The notes beneath the pieces are model-generated. The model was not told where the DNA came from. It did no database searches and was given only the letters and a program-made list of their open reading frames with translations. From NCBI GenBank assembly GCA_963756895.1, contig CAVWPI010000011.1, positions 248,001 to 312,000 on the forward strand: a stretch of 64,000 nucleotides of DNA. The letters are read 5' to 3'. The DNA is from DASUAS01 sp963756895. Lineage in GTDB: Bacteria; Actinomycetota; Acidimicrobiia; IMCC26256; DASPTH01. Within the stretch, counting starts at the first letter, position 1. The number at the start of each line of letters is the position of its first letter. This document shows positions 35,998-46,578 of the stretch, piece after piece. Made by a program: the position numbers and the translations under genes.

Positions 35998-38780
35998 CCG
36001 GCGTCGTAGAAGACGCGCTCGACCACGCGCCGCGCCCGTCGCGTGACCCGGCGGTAGTCGTCGCGCAAAACGCTGTGCGGCCGATGGACGTAGCCCAGGA
36101 GCAGCGCCAGGCGCTCCAGTTCGGCCTTGTCGCTGGGGAGTGCGTCGGACGGCTGCGCGGTCTGCAGGTAGTGCGCGTTCCGCGCCCGCTCGCAGAAGCG
36201 GTACGCCTCCTCGAGCACCTCGGCATCGTCGGCGTCGAGCACCTCGTACGCGCGCAGCCGCTGGAGCGCGTCGATGGTGCCGGCGACGCGCAGGTCGGGA
36301 TGCTCGCCGCCGTGGACGAGCTGGAGCAACTGCACGGTGAACTCTACGTCGGAGAGCGAGCCGCGCCCGAGCTTGAGGTGGAACTGCGGATCCTCGCCGG
36401 GCGGAATGCGTTCGCGTTCGATGCGCGCCTTCATCCGGCGGATCTCGCGCACGTCGTCATCGGTCATCGGCTGCTCGTACGCGAACTCGGTCGCGATCTC
36501 CGCGAAGCGCACGCCCAACGTCGCGTCGCCGGCGACGAACCGCGCCTTGGTGAGCGCCTGGCGTTCCCATGTGAGACCCCACTGCGCGTAGTACTGGCGG
36601 AAGCCCGCGATCGACCGGGCCAGCGGGCCCTGGTTGCCCTCGGGCCGGAGCCGGGCGTCGATGCGGAAGGTCTGGCCCTCGGCCGTCGTCGCACCGATCT
36701 CCTGCACGAGGCGCGTGGCCACGTGCTCGGCGTCGTGGAAGTCGTCGGCGCCGTCACCGTCGTAGACGAACATCACGTCGATGTCGGACGCGTACGACAG
36801 CTCGCCGCCGCCCAGCCGACCCATGCCGATGACCGCGAACGGGAGCGGCGGTCGCAAGGCACCGAGCGCGGACTCCAGGCACGCCTCGGCCAGCCCGGTG
36901 AGCTCGCGTTCGGTCGCCTCGAGGCGCGCGTACCCGAGGAGATCCCGGGTCGCGATGCGCAGCAGCTCCCGGCGCTTGAACCGGCGGAGCCCCTCACGCC
37001 GCTGCTCCTCGTCGCCGCGCCACTCGAGGGTGTCGAGGGCGTCGGCGACCAGGTCGGTGCGGGTCGCCTCGACCGCGAGGGTTTCGTCGTCGTCGAGCAC
37101 GTCGACGAATTCCGGATGGCGTCGCATCGCGTCGCCCACGACGCGGCTGGCGCCGAGGAGGTGGCAGGCGCGTTCGGCCGCGCCGGGATGGTCGCGGAAG
37201 GTGACGGCGAGCGACGCCGAGCGGGCCGGCCCCTCGGCCAGGCGTCGGAGCTGCAGGAGGCCGAGGTCGGGATCGGGGGTCTCGGACAGCCAGCCGAGGA
37301 TCACCGGCAGGAGCTCGCGCATCACCCGGGAGCGGCGGGTGAGGCCGACCGCCAGCTCGCGCACCGCCGCCCGGGTGCGCTCCACGTCGGTGAAGCCGAA
37401 CGCCGCGAGTCGCTCCTCTGCCGCCTCGGGCGAGAGTGGTCCGGTCCCCGCCAGCGTCTCGAGCAACGGCGCGAAGAAGAGGCGCTCGTGGATGCCCCGG
37501 ACCGCGCGCTGGTGGTCGCGGTGCTCGGCCTCGAAGCGCTCGAGCGCGGTGCGCTCGGGGCTGTCGCGGTAGCCGAGCACACGGGCCAGGCGCACCCGGG
37601 CCTGCTCGTCGGACGGGATGAGGTGTGTCTGCTGCTCGTCGTAGAGCTGGAGCCGGTGCTCGACGGTGCGGAGGAAGCGGTACGCACGATCCAGCCGGTC
37701 TGCGTCGTCGCGGTCGACGTAGCCGCCGTCGGCGAGCTCGTGCAGCGCGTCGAGCGTCGTGGGGGACCGCACCGAGTCGTCCTCGCGTCCGTGCACCAAC
37801 TGGAGCAGCTGGACCGCGAACTCGATGTCACGGATGCCACCCCGCCCGCGCTTGAGCTCGCGCTCGCTGATGCCCTGGCGGGCGGTGATCTCCTCGGCCC
37901 GTTCCTTCATCGCCCGGATCTCGCGGATCGCGTCGGGGTCGAGCTTCTCGGGCCACACGCGCGGGGTCGCCACGCTCATGAAGCGTTCGCCGAGCTCCTG
38001 GTCGCCGGCCACCGGGCGTGCCTTCACCAGCGCCTGGAACTCCCAGTTGCGCGCCCACTCGTCGTAGTAGGTGGTGTAGCTCGCCAGGGTGCGACTGAGC
38101 GGCCCCTGCCGACCTTCCGGCCGGAGGTTGGCGTCGGTGCGGAAGACGATGCCGTCCTCGGTCGGGGCCGACATCGTGGCCAGCACCGCGCGCGGCGCGC
38201 TCGGCGGCGTCGGCCTCGCCCTCGTGCACGAACAGCACGTCGACGTCGCTCGCGTAGTTGAGCTCCCGCCCGCCGAGCTTGCCCATGCCGATCACCGTCA
38301 GCGTCACGCCGGTCGCGCCAGGCTCGACGATCTCGAGCGCGCCCTCCACGCAGACCCGCGCGAGCTCGGCCAGCTCGCGGCCGACCGCGGGCATGTCGGC
38401 GATCCCGAGGAGATCGCGCGCCGCGGTCCGCAGCAGCTCCTGCCGCTTCCACCGGCGCAGGCTGCCGGCGTCGTGGGTCGAGATCGCTTGCCACGCGCGC
38501 GGTACACGTCGCGGGTGCGTTCACGGCTGAGATCGTCGGGCGCGCGCAGCGGGTCGAGCATCGAGATGTCGGCGACGACGGCGGAAGCCAACGAGCGCGA
38601 GGCGCAGGCGAGCGCGACGAGCCCGTCCCGCACCAACGGCTGCCTCGCCAACTCGGCGGCCACCTCGGGATGGGCGTCGACGACCCGCTCCACCAGCATC
38701 CGGGCGGTGCGCGCGTCGGCCGAGCGCTCGATCGCGGCATCGAGGTCCGGGCTCGCGGAGCGCGTCGTCCCGCCGGTCAT
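35994..38780 (-). CDS. glnE: Bifunctional glutamine-synthetase adenylyltransferase/deadenylase (two frameshifts)
   Basis: About 928 residues after correction, the normal GlnE size. The N-terminal nucleotidyltransferase (deadenylylation) has GMGKLGGRELNYASDVDVLF, and the C-terminal one (adenylylation) has GMGRLGGGELSYASDIDVMF, each with the G-x-L-G-G and D-x-D metal motif. Each is followed by RTDANLRPEG or RIDARLRPEG. Breaks lie near 38485 (one base missing) and near 38190 (one extra). GlnE modifies Tyr404 of the beta-type GlnA encoded at 17854. No PII gene is present here. The ATG at 38780 lies 27 bp from the divergent nadE start. Confidence 0.93.
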
Positions 38781-38807
38781 GCAGGCAGTGTCGCGTATCC
38801 TGCACGG

Positions 38808-40517
38808 GTGCCCAGGGTCCGTCTCGCTGCCGCGCAGCTCGATCTCGTCGTCGGCGACCTCGAGGGCAACGTCGCGCGCATGCTCGACGCGTACGACCGG
38901 GCCGACGCAGCCGGGTGCGACCTGGTGGCCTTTCCCGAGCTCTCGCTCACCGGCTACCCGCCCGAAGACCTCCTGCTGCGCCCGTCCTTCGTCGCGCAGT
39001 GCGCCGAGTGGCTCGACAAGTTCGCGGCTCGTACCGGCCGGACGGCCGCCGTCGTCGGCTTCCCGGAGGCGGAGCGTGATCTCGCCAACGCGGCCGCGCT
39101 GTGTGCGAACGGACACGTCCAGGGCGTGTACCGCAAGCACCTGCTCCCGAACTACGCGGTGTTCGACGAGCAGCGCTACTTCGCGCCGTCGACCGTCGAC
39201 GGTCCGTTGTTCGTGGTCGCGGGGGTCCGCATCGGCCTCACCATCTGCGAGGACGCGTGGAGCCCGAACGGCCCGATCATCACCCAGGCCGCGGGTGGGG
39301 CCGAGCTCGTCGTCAACATCAATGCATCGCCTTACTACGCGGGGCGGATCCACGAACGCGAGGCGATGCTGGCCACGCGCGCGGCCGACGCCTCCGTGCC
39401 GGTGCTCTACGTGAACCTCGTCGGTGGGCAGGACGAGCTGGTGTTCGACGGCGCGTCGATGCTGTTCGACGAGAGCGGTCGGCTGATGGCGCGCGCCCGC
39501 CAGTTCGACGAAGACCTCCTCGTCGTCGACGTCGACGTCCGTCCCGCGTTCCGCCGTCGCCTCCTCGATCCGCGCGGCCGCTCGCACGCCAGCGCGCTGC
39601 CCGAGGTCGCCGTGAGCGAGGCCCGCCTGAACGAGCACCGCGAGGACCTGCGCGTCGAACCACTGCTGTCGCCGGTGCAGGAGGTCTACGAGGCGCTGGT
39701 GCTCGGTACGCGCGACTACATGCACAAGAACGGGTTCACCGACGTCCTGATCGGACTCTCGGGCGGGATCGACTCGTCGTTGGTGGCCGCGATCGCGGTC
39801 GACGCCCTGGGCCCCGAACGCGTCGTCGGTGTCCTCATGCCGTCGAGGTACTCGAGCGACGGCAGCGTCACCGATGCCGCGCTCCTGGCGGAGAACCTCG
39901 GGATCCGCACGGTCACGGTGCCGATCGAAGCGGCCCACACCGCGTTCCTCGAGATGCTCGCGCCCACATTCGAGGGCACGGAGCCCGGGCTGGCGGAGGA
40001 GAACCTGCAGGCCCGGATCCGGGGCACCATCCTCATGACCATGTCGAACAAGTTCGGCGCGCTCGTCCTCACCACCGGCAACAAGAGTGAGATCGCCACC
40101 GGCTACTCCACGCTCTACGGCGACATGGCCGGTGGCTTCTCGGTCATCAAGGACGTCCCGAAGATGCTCGTGTACGCGTTGTCGCGCGACCGCAACGAGC
40201 GGGCGACGCGTGCGCTCATCCCCGAGTCGGTGCTGGAGAAGGCGCCCAGCGCCGAACTGCGCCCCGACCAGAAGGACTCCGACTCGCTGCCCGAGTACGA
40301 CGTGCTCGACCCGATCATCGAGGGCTACGTCGAGGACGACCTCTCGATCGTTGAGCTCGAGGCCGCGGGGCACGACGCTGCGGTCGTCCGGCGGGTCGCC
40401 CGACTCGTCGATCGCAACGAGTACAAGCGCCGTCAGGCGCCGCCGGGGGTGCGGGTGTCACCCAAGGCGTTCGGCAAGGACCGGCGGCTGCCGATCACCA
40501 ACCGCTGGCCCGGCTAG
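38808..40517 (+). CDS. nadE: Glutamine-dependent NAD+ synthetase
   Basis: Intact, 569 residues. The N-terminal nitrilase-like glutaminase has the triad E44 (VAFPELSLTGY), K110 (YRKHLLPNY) and C147 (LTICEDAW). The C-terminal synthetase has the PP-loop LSGGIDSSL at residues 317-325, plus TTGNKSEIATGYSTLYGDM and KAPSAELRPDQKDSDSLPEY. It makes NAD+ from deamido-NAD, ATP and glutamine, linking cofactor supply to the nitrogen genes nearby. The GTG start gives the exact family N-terminus (RVRLAAAQLD). The length is close to the short bacterial type, not the 680-residue mycobacterial form. Confidence 0.96.
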   Translation: MPRVRLAAAQLDLVVGDLEGNVARMLDAYDRADAAGCDLVAFPELSLTGYPPEDLLLRPSFVAQCAEWLDKFAARTGRTAAVVGFPEAERDLANAAALCANGHVQGVYRKHLLPNYAVFDEQRYFAPSTVDGPLFVVAGVRIGLTICEDAWSPNGPIITQAAGGAELVVNINASPYYAGRIHEREAMLATRAADASVPVLYVNLVGGQDELVFDGASMLFDESGRLMARARQFDEDLLVVDVDVRPAFRRRLLDPRGRSHASALPEVAVSEARLNEHREDLRVEPLLSPVQEVYEALVLGTRDYMHKNGFTDVLIGLSGGIDSSLVAAIAVDALGPERVVGVLMPSRYSSDGSVTDAALLAENLGIRTVTVPIEAAHTAFLEMLAPTFEGTEPGLAEENLQARIRGTILMTMSNKFGALVLTTGNKSEIATGYSTLYGDMAGGFSVIKDVPKMLVYALSRDRNERATRALIPESVLEKAPSAELRPDQKDSDSLPEYDVLDPIIEGYVEDDLSIVELEAAGHDAAVVRRVARLVDRNEYKRRQAPPGVRVSPKAFGKDRRLPITNRWPG

Positions 40518-40544
40518 CTCACCGGTCCGACCCGGCTTCGACCG

Positions 40545-41426
40545 TTGCGGAAGCGCTACGTCGCGGAGGCCGCGCTCGTCACCGCCGCCCTGTTCTACGG
40601 CGTCACGTTCCCGTTGGTGCACGACGCGCTCGACGACATCACGCCGTTCGCGTACCTCGTCGGCCGGTTCGGGATCGCGACGTTGCTGCTCGCGCCGGTG
40701 ACGATTCCCGCCTTGCGCGCGCGAGGGCCGGAACGACGCATGTTGCTGCGCGCCGGCTTGACGGCCGGTGTGATCCTCTTCGGCGGGTACACGACCCAGA
40801 CCATCGGATTGCAGTACACGTCACCGTCGACGTCGGCCTTCCTCACCGGGCTGTACGTGATCATCACGCCGGTCATCGAGTCGGCGATCAGTCGCCGCCC
40901 GCCGCGCCCACCCGTCGGCGCGGGGATCGTGATCGCAACGGTGGGCCTCTACCTCCTCACCGGCGCCGACGTGCACCTCGGCCGCGGCGAGCTGTTGACG
41001 CTCGCGTGCGCAGTGCTGTTCGCGTTGCACATCGTGTACATCGGCGCGTACGCCAACCTGCTGCGCCCGATGCAGTTCAGCGCGCTGCAGATCGGCGCCG
41101 TTGCCCTGTTGTCGGTGGCACCGGCGGCGGAGCAGGGGGTCGGGTCGCTCAGCGCGCTGGCGGTGTTCGCGGTCGTGTTCACCGGCATCGCGTGTTCGGC
41201 CGTCGCGCTCCCGCTCCAACTGTGGGGGCAACGGAGGATCCCCGCGTCGCGAGCGGCGCTCATCCTCCTGGCGGAACCGGTGTTCGCCGGTGTCGCCGGG
41301 TACGTGAACGGCGAGCGGCTCGGCGTGGAGCAGATCGCTGGCGCGATGGCGATCCTGGCCGGGATCCTCGTGTCGGAGTTCTGGCCCCGCCGCCCCGCGG
41401 CCGCGGATCCTCCGCGTAGGGTCTGA
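40545..41426 (+). CDS. EamA/DMT-superfamily transporter
   Basis: The 293-residue protein has ten predicted helices in two EamA repeats. The first starts ALVTAALFYGVTFPLVHDAL and contains LQYTSPSTSAFLTGLYVIIT. The second includes GIACSAVALPLQLWGQRRIP and ILLAEPVFAGVAGYVNGERL, the typical end of the family. The substrate is not predictable: metabolite or amino-acid exporters are common. The TTG start 27 bp after nadE suggests co-transcription. Stop at 41426. Confidence 0.88.
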   Translation: MRKRYVAEAALVTAALFYGVTFPLVHDALDDITPFAYLVGRFGIATLLLAPVTIPALRARGPERRMLLRAGLTAGVILFGGYTTQTIGLQYTSPSTSAFLTGLYVIITPVIESAISRRPPRPPVGAGIVIATVGLYLLTGADVHLGRGELLTLACAVLFALHIVYIGAYANLLRPMQFSALQIGAVALLSVAPAAEQGVGSLSALAVFAVVFTGIACSAVALPLQLWGQRRIPASRAALILLAEPVFAGVAGYVNGERLGVEQIAGAMAILAGILVSEFWPRRPAAADPPRRV

Positions 41427-41447
41427 CGCCATGAGGGGCGCAACCGC

Positions 41448-41897
41448 GTGAGTGGAGCGACGACGCAGGTCGGGATCGTCGAATGGGCCGATCGCATCGA
41501 GAGCGCGCGGGCGCTCGAGCTGCAACTCGCCGCCACGTTGGGCGCCTGGGTGCCCCGCATCACGCCGGCCGCGGCCAAGTTGCTCCTGGCTCGTCACGCG
41601 CGCCACTTCGCCTGGCACGCGGAGCTGTGGGACGGCCTCGTGCCGGCCCTCCACGACCGACCCGAGGGTTCGGCGGTCGTCGACGCGTCGCTCACGCCTG
41701 CGGAGGCCGCGCTCGCCGCGATCACCGAGCCCAAGGCCGTGTACGAGGACGTCCTGCCGATCGTCGTCGCCGCCTACCGCACCTGGTCGGGCGAGTCGAC
41801 GCCGATCGCGGAGCGTCCCGTCATGCGCGTCCTCGACCTCGTGCTCCACGACCTCGACTTCGACGCCCAGGAGGGTCACGACCTGTTCGGCCGCTGA
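41448..41897 (+). CDS. Uncharacterised alpha-helical protein (149 aa)
   Basis: A soluble, mainly helical protein with GTG start 21 bp after the transporter stop. Phrases include LLLARHARHFAWHAELWDGL and VMRVLDLVLHDLDFDAQEGH. The repeated histidines and acidic residues on helices recall ferritin-like or DinB-like bundles, but no complete metal motif is present. I do not recognise the family. It may be co-expressed with the transporter. Confidence 0.65.
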   Translation: MSGATTQVGIVEWADRIESARALELQLAATLGAWVPRITPAAAKLLLARHARHFAWHAELWDGLVPALHDRPEGSAVVDASLTPAEAALAAITEPKAVYEDVLPIVVAAYRTWSGESTPIAERPVMRVLDLVLHDLDFDAQEGHDLFGR

Positions 41898-42115
41898 CTC
41901 CCCGCCGTCGCTGCTCCGCTCGCTCCGTCCCACAGGCGAGACCGGGAGGAGCCGGATCCCTCGCCTGATGCACATGGGTCCTGGCCGTTTCCGGCCGCTT
42001 GACGGGGCCGGTATCGTGAACGGGCAACAGGAGCAACATCCGTGGACTGCAGCACGCACCGGGTGCGCGGGTCCGAACCGCACCGCAAGTGCGTCGACGA
42101 ACCAAGGGGTCATGG

Positions 42116-43053
42116 GTGGCGAAGGAGCGTGTCGAGCGCGACGAAGAAGATCTCGTCCGGCTCTACCTGACCGACATCGGCCAGTATCCGCTGCTCACCA
42201 AGGACGACGAGGTCCGGCTCGCGCAGCAGATCGAGCAGGGCAACGCCGCGCGTGAAGAGCTGCTCGGCGGCGGCAAGGCGCTGACGCCCACCAAGAAGCG
42301 CGAATTGCGACGCACCGCCCGGCTCGGCGACGACGCCCAGCGCACGTTCGTCCAGTCCAACCTGCGCCTCGTGGTCTCGATCGCCAAGAAGTACCAGGCC
42401 TCCGGCCTCCCGCTGCTCGACCTCATCCAGGAGGGCAACCTCGGCCTGATGCACGCGGTCGAGAAGTTCGACTGGCGCAAGGGCTTCAAGTTCTCCACCT
42501 ACGCGACGTGGTGGATCCGCCAGGCGATCACGCGCGGCATCGCCAACACGGGCCGCACGATCCGTCTTCCCGTCCACGCCGGCGACACGCTCGCCGCCTC
42601 CAGAAGGCGCGCTCGCGCCTGGAGCTCAAGCTGGGCCGTCCCGCCACCCTCGCCGAGCTCTCGGTCGAGGTCGAGATGCCCGAGGACAAGGTCACCGAGG
42701 CGCTGCGCTTCGCGGCCGAGCCCCTCTCGCTCTCGGAGCCGCTGCGAGAAGACGGCGATGCCGAGCTCGGTGACATCGTCGAGGACCGCTCGGCCGAGTC
42801 GCCGTTCGAGGTGGCCGCCACTGCGCTCCTCCCCGACGAGATCGAGAAGCTGCTCGCGCCGCTCGACGAGCGCGAGCGTCAGATCCTCGCCCTCCGCTTC
42901 GGTCTCGACCGCGGCGAGCCGCGGACGCTCGAAGAGGTGGGGGAGCACTTCAACCTCACCCGGGAGCGGATCCGCCAGATCGAGGCCCGGGCGATGTCGA
43001 AGCTGCGCCACCCGTCGGCCGACACCGGCGCTCGCGACCTCCTCGCCGTCTAG
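42116..43053 (+). CDS. Primary-type RNA polymerase sigma-70 factor (frameshift)
   Basis: About 313 residues after correction. Region 1.2 (DLVRLYLTDIGQYPLLTKDD), region 2 (NLRLVVSIAKKYQASGLPLL; FSTYATWWIRQAITRGIANT), region 3 (LELKLGRPATLAELSVEVEM) and region 4 (LTRERIRQIEARAMSKLRHP) are all present. The -10-recognition helix is complete, so this is a group 1 or 2 factor (SigA/SigB/HrdB-like). It lacks the long acidic N-terminus of a typical RpoD, which favours group 2. One base is missing near 42598, at TLA/RLQKARSRL. The GTG start was preferred over the out-of-frame ATG four bases upstream. Confidence 0.9.
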
Positions 43054-43246
43054 TCCCGGCGCACTTCCGGTCGTCATACCGCTTCGTCGCGGTCGTCCGG
43101 CGTCGCTTCGCTCGCCTCCCGAAGGCTCCTCGGCGGCACGCCGACCTCGTGCGCCTGGTTGCCGTCGCTCATGGTGTCGTAGGGGGTGTCGGCCGCTGCG
43201 CAGTCCACCCTGGGCTGAGGTGGGGGTGGTGTGAAATAGTTGACTG

Positions 43247-45456
43247 ATGCAACGACATTTCGTCACGTGTCCGCTGTGCGAGTGCATGTGCGGGCTGCAG
43301 GTCGACATCGAAGCGGGCCACGTCAAGCTGATCCACGGTGACGGCGACGACGTGTGGTCGAAGGGCTACCTGTGTCCGAAGGGCACGACGCTCGGTCACC
43401 TGCACGACGATCCCGATCGCATCCGCGAGCCGATGGTGCGCGACGGCGACACGTGGCGCGTGGTGTCGTGGGACGAGGCCTTCGCTCGGTGCCAGGAGCT
43501 GATCCACGGCGTGCTCGACCGCCACGGCATCACTTCCGCGACCGCGTTCGTCGGCAACCCGGTGGGGCACAGCTTCACCCTCGGCCGCTACATGCCGCTG
43601 TTCATCGGTCAGTCGGGCATGCCGCACATCTACTCGTCGGGCACGATCGACCAGTGGCCCAAGAACGTCTCGTGCATCCTCATGTACGGGAACATGTGGA
43701 AGATCCCCGCCCCCGACATCCAGCGCACCGACTACCTGATCTGCATGGGCGGCAACCCGCAGGCGTCGGGCGGGTCGCTGCTCGCGTGTCCCGACGTCCT
43801 CGGTGAGCTCGACGGCATCCGGGCGCGTGGCGGTCGGGTGGTGGTGATCGATCCACGCCGCACCGGCACCGCCGACCACGCCGACGAGTGGGTGCCGATC
43901 CTCCCCGGTACCGACGCCGCGTTCCTGCTCGCGATGTGCAACGTGCTCTTCGCCGAGAGGCTCACGACCCTCGGCGCGCTCGAGGAGAAGGTCAAGGGCA
44001 TCCACACGGTCCGCGAGCTGTGCGTCGACTTCACCCCCGAATCGGTCGAGGCGTTCTGTCGCGTGCCCGCCGACACGATCCGCCGGCTCGCGCGCGAGTT
44101 CGCCGCGGCGCCGACGGGTGCGGTGTACGGCCGCATCGGACTCTGCAACCAGGAGTTCGGCACGCTGGCGTCGTGGCTCGTCGACGTGGTGAACATCGTC
44201 GTCGGCAAGTTCGACCGGCCCGGCGGGCTCATGTGGGGCAAGCCGATCGCGTGGCCGATGGCGTGGATGGCGTCGACCAGGAAGGACGGTCCCCGCGGGT
44301 TCGGGCGCTGGACGTCGCGCGTGTCGGGCGTACCCGAGGTGCTGGGTCAGGTGCCGGCCGCGTTCATGGCCGAGGAGATCGCCACGCCCGGTGACGGGCA
44401 GATCAAGATGCTCTTCACCGTGGCCGGCAACCCGGTGATCAGCGTGCCCGACTCGGCCCGCCTCGAGGCGGCGCTGCCCGAGCTCGAGTGCATGATCAGC
44501 ATCGACAACTACCTCAACGAGACGACGCGCTTCGCCGACGTGATCCTGCCCGGTCCGTCGCCGCTCGAGACGCCGCACTTCGACGAGGTCCTGTGGGGTT
44601 GGGCGGCGCGCAGCGGCGCCAACTGGAGCGACCCGGTCTTCCCGCCCTCCGCCGACCGGCCCGACGAGGGACGCATCGTCGCCCGCCTCGGTTGGCTGTG
44701 CACCGGCGGGAAGAACGAGGACTTCGACTTCGAGACGCTCGACGACGCGTGGTTCGGCGCGCTGTGCCGGTCGCAGAAGCTCGACGCGGCCGACATCATC
44801 CCGCGCTACGACGGCGGCGGCGCCGAGCGGATCATCGACCTGCAGGTGCGCACCGGTCCGTGGGGCGACCGTTACGGCGAGGTGCCCGACGGGCTCACGC
44901 TCGAGCAGATCAAGGCGCAGCCGCACGGCGTCGACCGCGGGCCGATGGTCCCCCGCGTCGACGAGATGGTGTGCACCCCTGACGGTCTCATCGACCTCGC
45001 GCCCGAGTACATCGTCGGCGATCTCCCGCGTCTGCGGTCCCGTATCGCGGAGATCGCGACGCGACGACGGCTTCCGGCTCGTGAGCCGACGGCACCTGCG
45101 CTCCAAGAACTCGTGGCTGCACAACGTGAAGGTCCTGGTCAAGGGCAAGGACCGCTGCACGCTGCTCGTGCACCCGGACGGACGCCGAGGGGGTCGGCCT
45201 GGTCGACGGCGGCCGCGCCCGGGTCACCTCCGAGGCCGGCAGCGTCGAGGTGCCGGTCGAGGTGAGCGACGAGATGATGCCCGGCGTGGTGTCGCTGCCC
45301 CACGGCTGGGGCCACGACCGTCCCGGCACCCGGCTCTCGGTGGCCCGGGAGCACGCCGGCGTGAACAACAACCTGCTCGCCCCGATGCACTTCTACGACA
45401 CCCTCTCGAACAACCATGCAGTGAACGGCATCGCTGTCGAGGTGGTCCCCGCCTGA
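43247..45456 (+). CDS. Molybdopterin oxidoreductase with [4Fe-4S] site (two frameshifts)
   Basis: A DMSO-reductase-superfamily enzyme of about 735 residues. The N-terminal [4Fe-4S] motif is TCPLCECMCGLQVD with a fourth cysteine in KGYLCPKG. Molybdopterin-binding phrases include LICMGGNPQASGGS, VVVIDPRRTGTADHADEWVP and, at the C-terminus, VNNNLLAPMHFYDTLSNNHA. At the place of the Mo ligand there is no cysteine or in-frame TGA (YSSGTIDQWPK), so Ser or Thr may serve. No electron-transfer or membrane subunit and no Tat signal are seen, so it is probably cytosolic. Extra bases near 45062 and 45185 disrupt the last 130 residues. Substrate unknown; formate dehydrogenase is only one option. Confidence 0.85.
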
Positions 45457-45557
45457 CGGCGGGAGCGTGACCGTCGGGAGGTCCGATTGCTCCGGCGGCG
45501 GCGGCGACCTACGATGCCCGCAATCTCCGCGCCCGTTGCGTCGACCAAGGGGAACTC

Positions 45558-45632
45558 ATGAAGAAGCTGCTCATCGTCCTCATCCTGGCTGCGATCGGGA
45601 TCGCGGTGGCCAAGAAGGTCCGCGAAGCCTGA
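45558..45632 (+). CDS. Tiny membrane peptide (24 aa)
   Basis: MKKLLIVLILAAIGIAVAKK then VREA, with AAGGGGA 8 nt before the ATG. It looks like the N-terminal part of the actinobacterial DLW-39 peptides but lacks the acidic tail. It is too short to be certain, but the strong ribosome site and clean helix support translation. Confidence 0.4.
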   Translation: MKKLLIVLILAAIGIAVAKKVREA

Positions 45633-45645
45633 GGTCGCACCAACT

Positions 45646-46446
45646 TCATCCTGATTGCGACGGGCCCGCCTCCGGCGGGCTCGTTCGCGTCCGGGCCCGT
45701 TCGCGTTCGACCAGGGCGTAGTAGAGGACGGCCGTCGCCATACCGAAGAGCGGCGACGTGAGGACGTGCACCACGTACTCGCCGCTCGGTTCGGCCCACG
45801 TCTGCGGCAGGAGATCGAGCAGCGCGCCCGCGACGCTCGTGATCGTCTCGCTGACGACGAACGCGAGGACCACGAAGAGCGCGACGGGACGGAACGACCC
45901 CCGCACGAGGTCGCGGCTCCGCCGCGGCGCGCGCAGCGCGCGGGTCCGCTCGGCGACGATGACCGGACCGGTGACGACGCCCCAGCACGCGATCACGAAC
46001 CCCGGTACGAGGAAGAAGAGGAGCCCGACACCCACGCCGATCTCGTAGACGAGGGTGCCGAGGACGAGCGATCCCCACGGCACAGTGGCGAGGAACACCC
46101 GCGCCCGCGGGAGCTCGGCTCCGTGCAGGTCGCTGGCCACGATCTTCTCCGAGGCCGCCGCGAGGATCTCGGCCACCAGCAGCTCGAACACGAGCACGAT
46201 GAAGACGTTGACCACGATGTCGCCGACGCGCAGGTGATCGGTGTCGATCTCGACGCCGTGCGCGACGCCGGTGAGCTCGAGGACCGCCAACGGGAGCCAG
46301 AGCAACGCCGCGATCGCGGTGAGGTACCTGAAGTGCACCCGCCAGAAGCGCACCGCGTCGCGGAGCACGGGCTTCGAGCGCGACGGGCGCGACGGGCGCG
46401 ACGGAGGAGGCGGAGGCGGGGGACGGCGACACGGCGACCGGCGCAT
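45646..46446 (-). CDS. Polytopic membrane protein, unknown function
   Basis: About 266 residues with a proline-rich cytoplasmic start (PPPPPPPSRPSRPSRS), then five or six helices (FRYLTAIAALLWLPLAVLEL; IVVNVFIVLVFELLVAEILA; LLFFLVPGFVIACWGVVTGP). The phrase VPGFVIACWGVVTGPVIVAE resembles the YciC/DUF975-like or glycerophosphodiesterase-associated membrane families, in which an FVxPG turn precedes a helix. No catalytic residues are visible. Start ATG 46446; the next upstream ATG would overlap the region before the pilus genes. Confidence 0.6.
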   Translation of the reverse strand: MRRSPCRRPPPPPPPSRPSRPSRSKPVLRDAVRFWRVHFRYLTAIAALLWLPLAVLELTGVAHGVEIDTDHLRVGDIVVNVFIVLVFELLVAEILAAASEKIVASDLHGAELPRARVFLATVPWGSLVLGTLVYEIGVGVGLLFFLVPGFVIACWGVVTGPVIVAERTRALRAPRRSRDLVRGSFRPVALFVVLAFVVSETITSVAGALLDLLPQTWAEPSGEYVVHVLTSPLFGMATAVLYYALVERERARTRTSPPEAGPSQSG

Positions 46447-46578
46447 CCTACGGGGTCGGTGACGACGACGAAGTTGGCCCTTGACGGCACGAGGGCCGCG
46501 TCGTACGGTGCCCACTCTTCCCCGTGCACTTCCTCCTGTCGCCGGCGCGCGTGCGCCCCGGGAGGAAGGTCACCTCCG

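Noticed and set aside
41989..42017. Promoter for the sigma-factor gene (TATCGT at 42012)
   Set aside because: The -10-like box is acceptable, but no -35 lies at a normal distance (TTGACG is only 7 bp upstream), so it was not annotated.
43622..43660. Selenocysteine codon in the molybdopterin oxidoreductase
   Set aside because: No in-frame TGA occurs at the ligand region, and no SECIS-like hairpin is visible.
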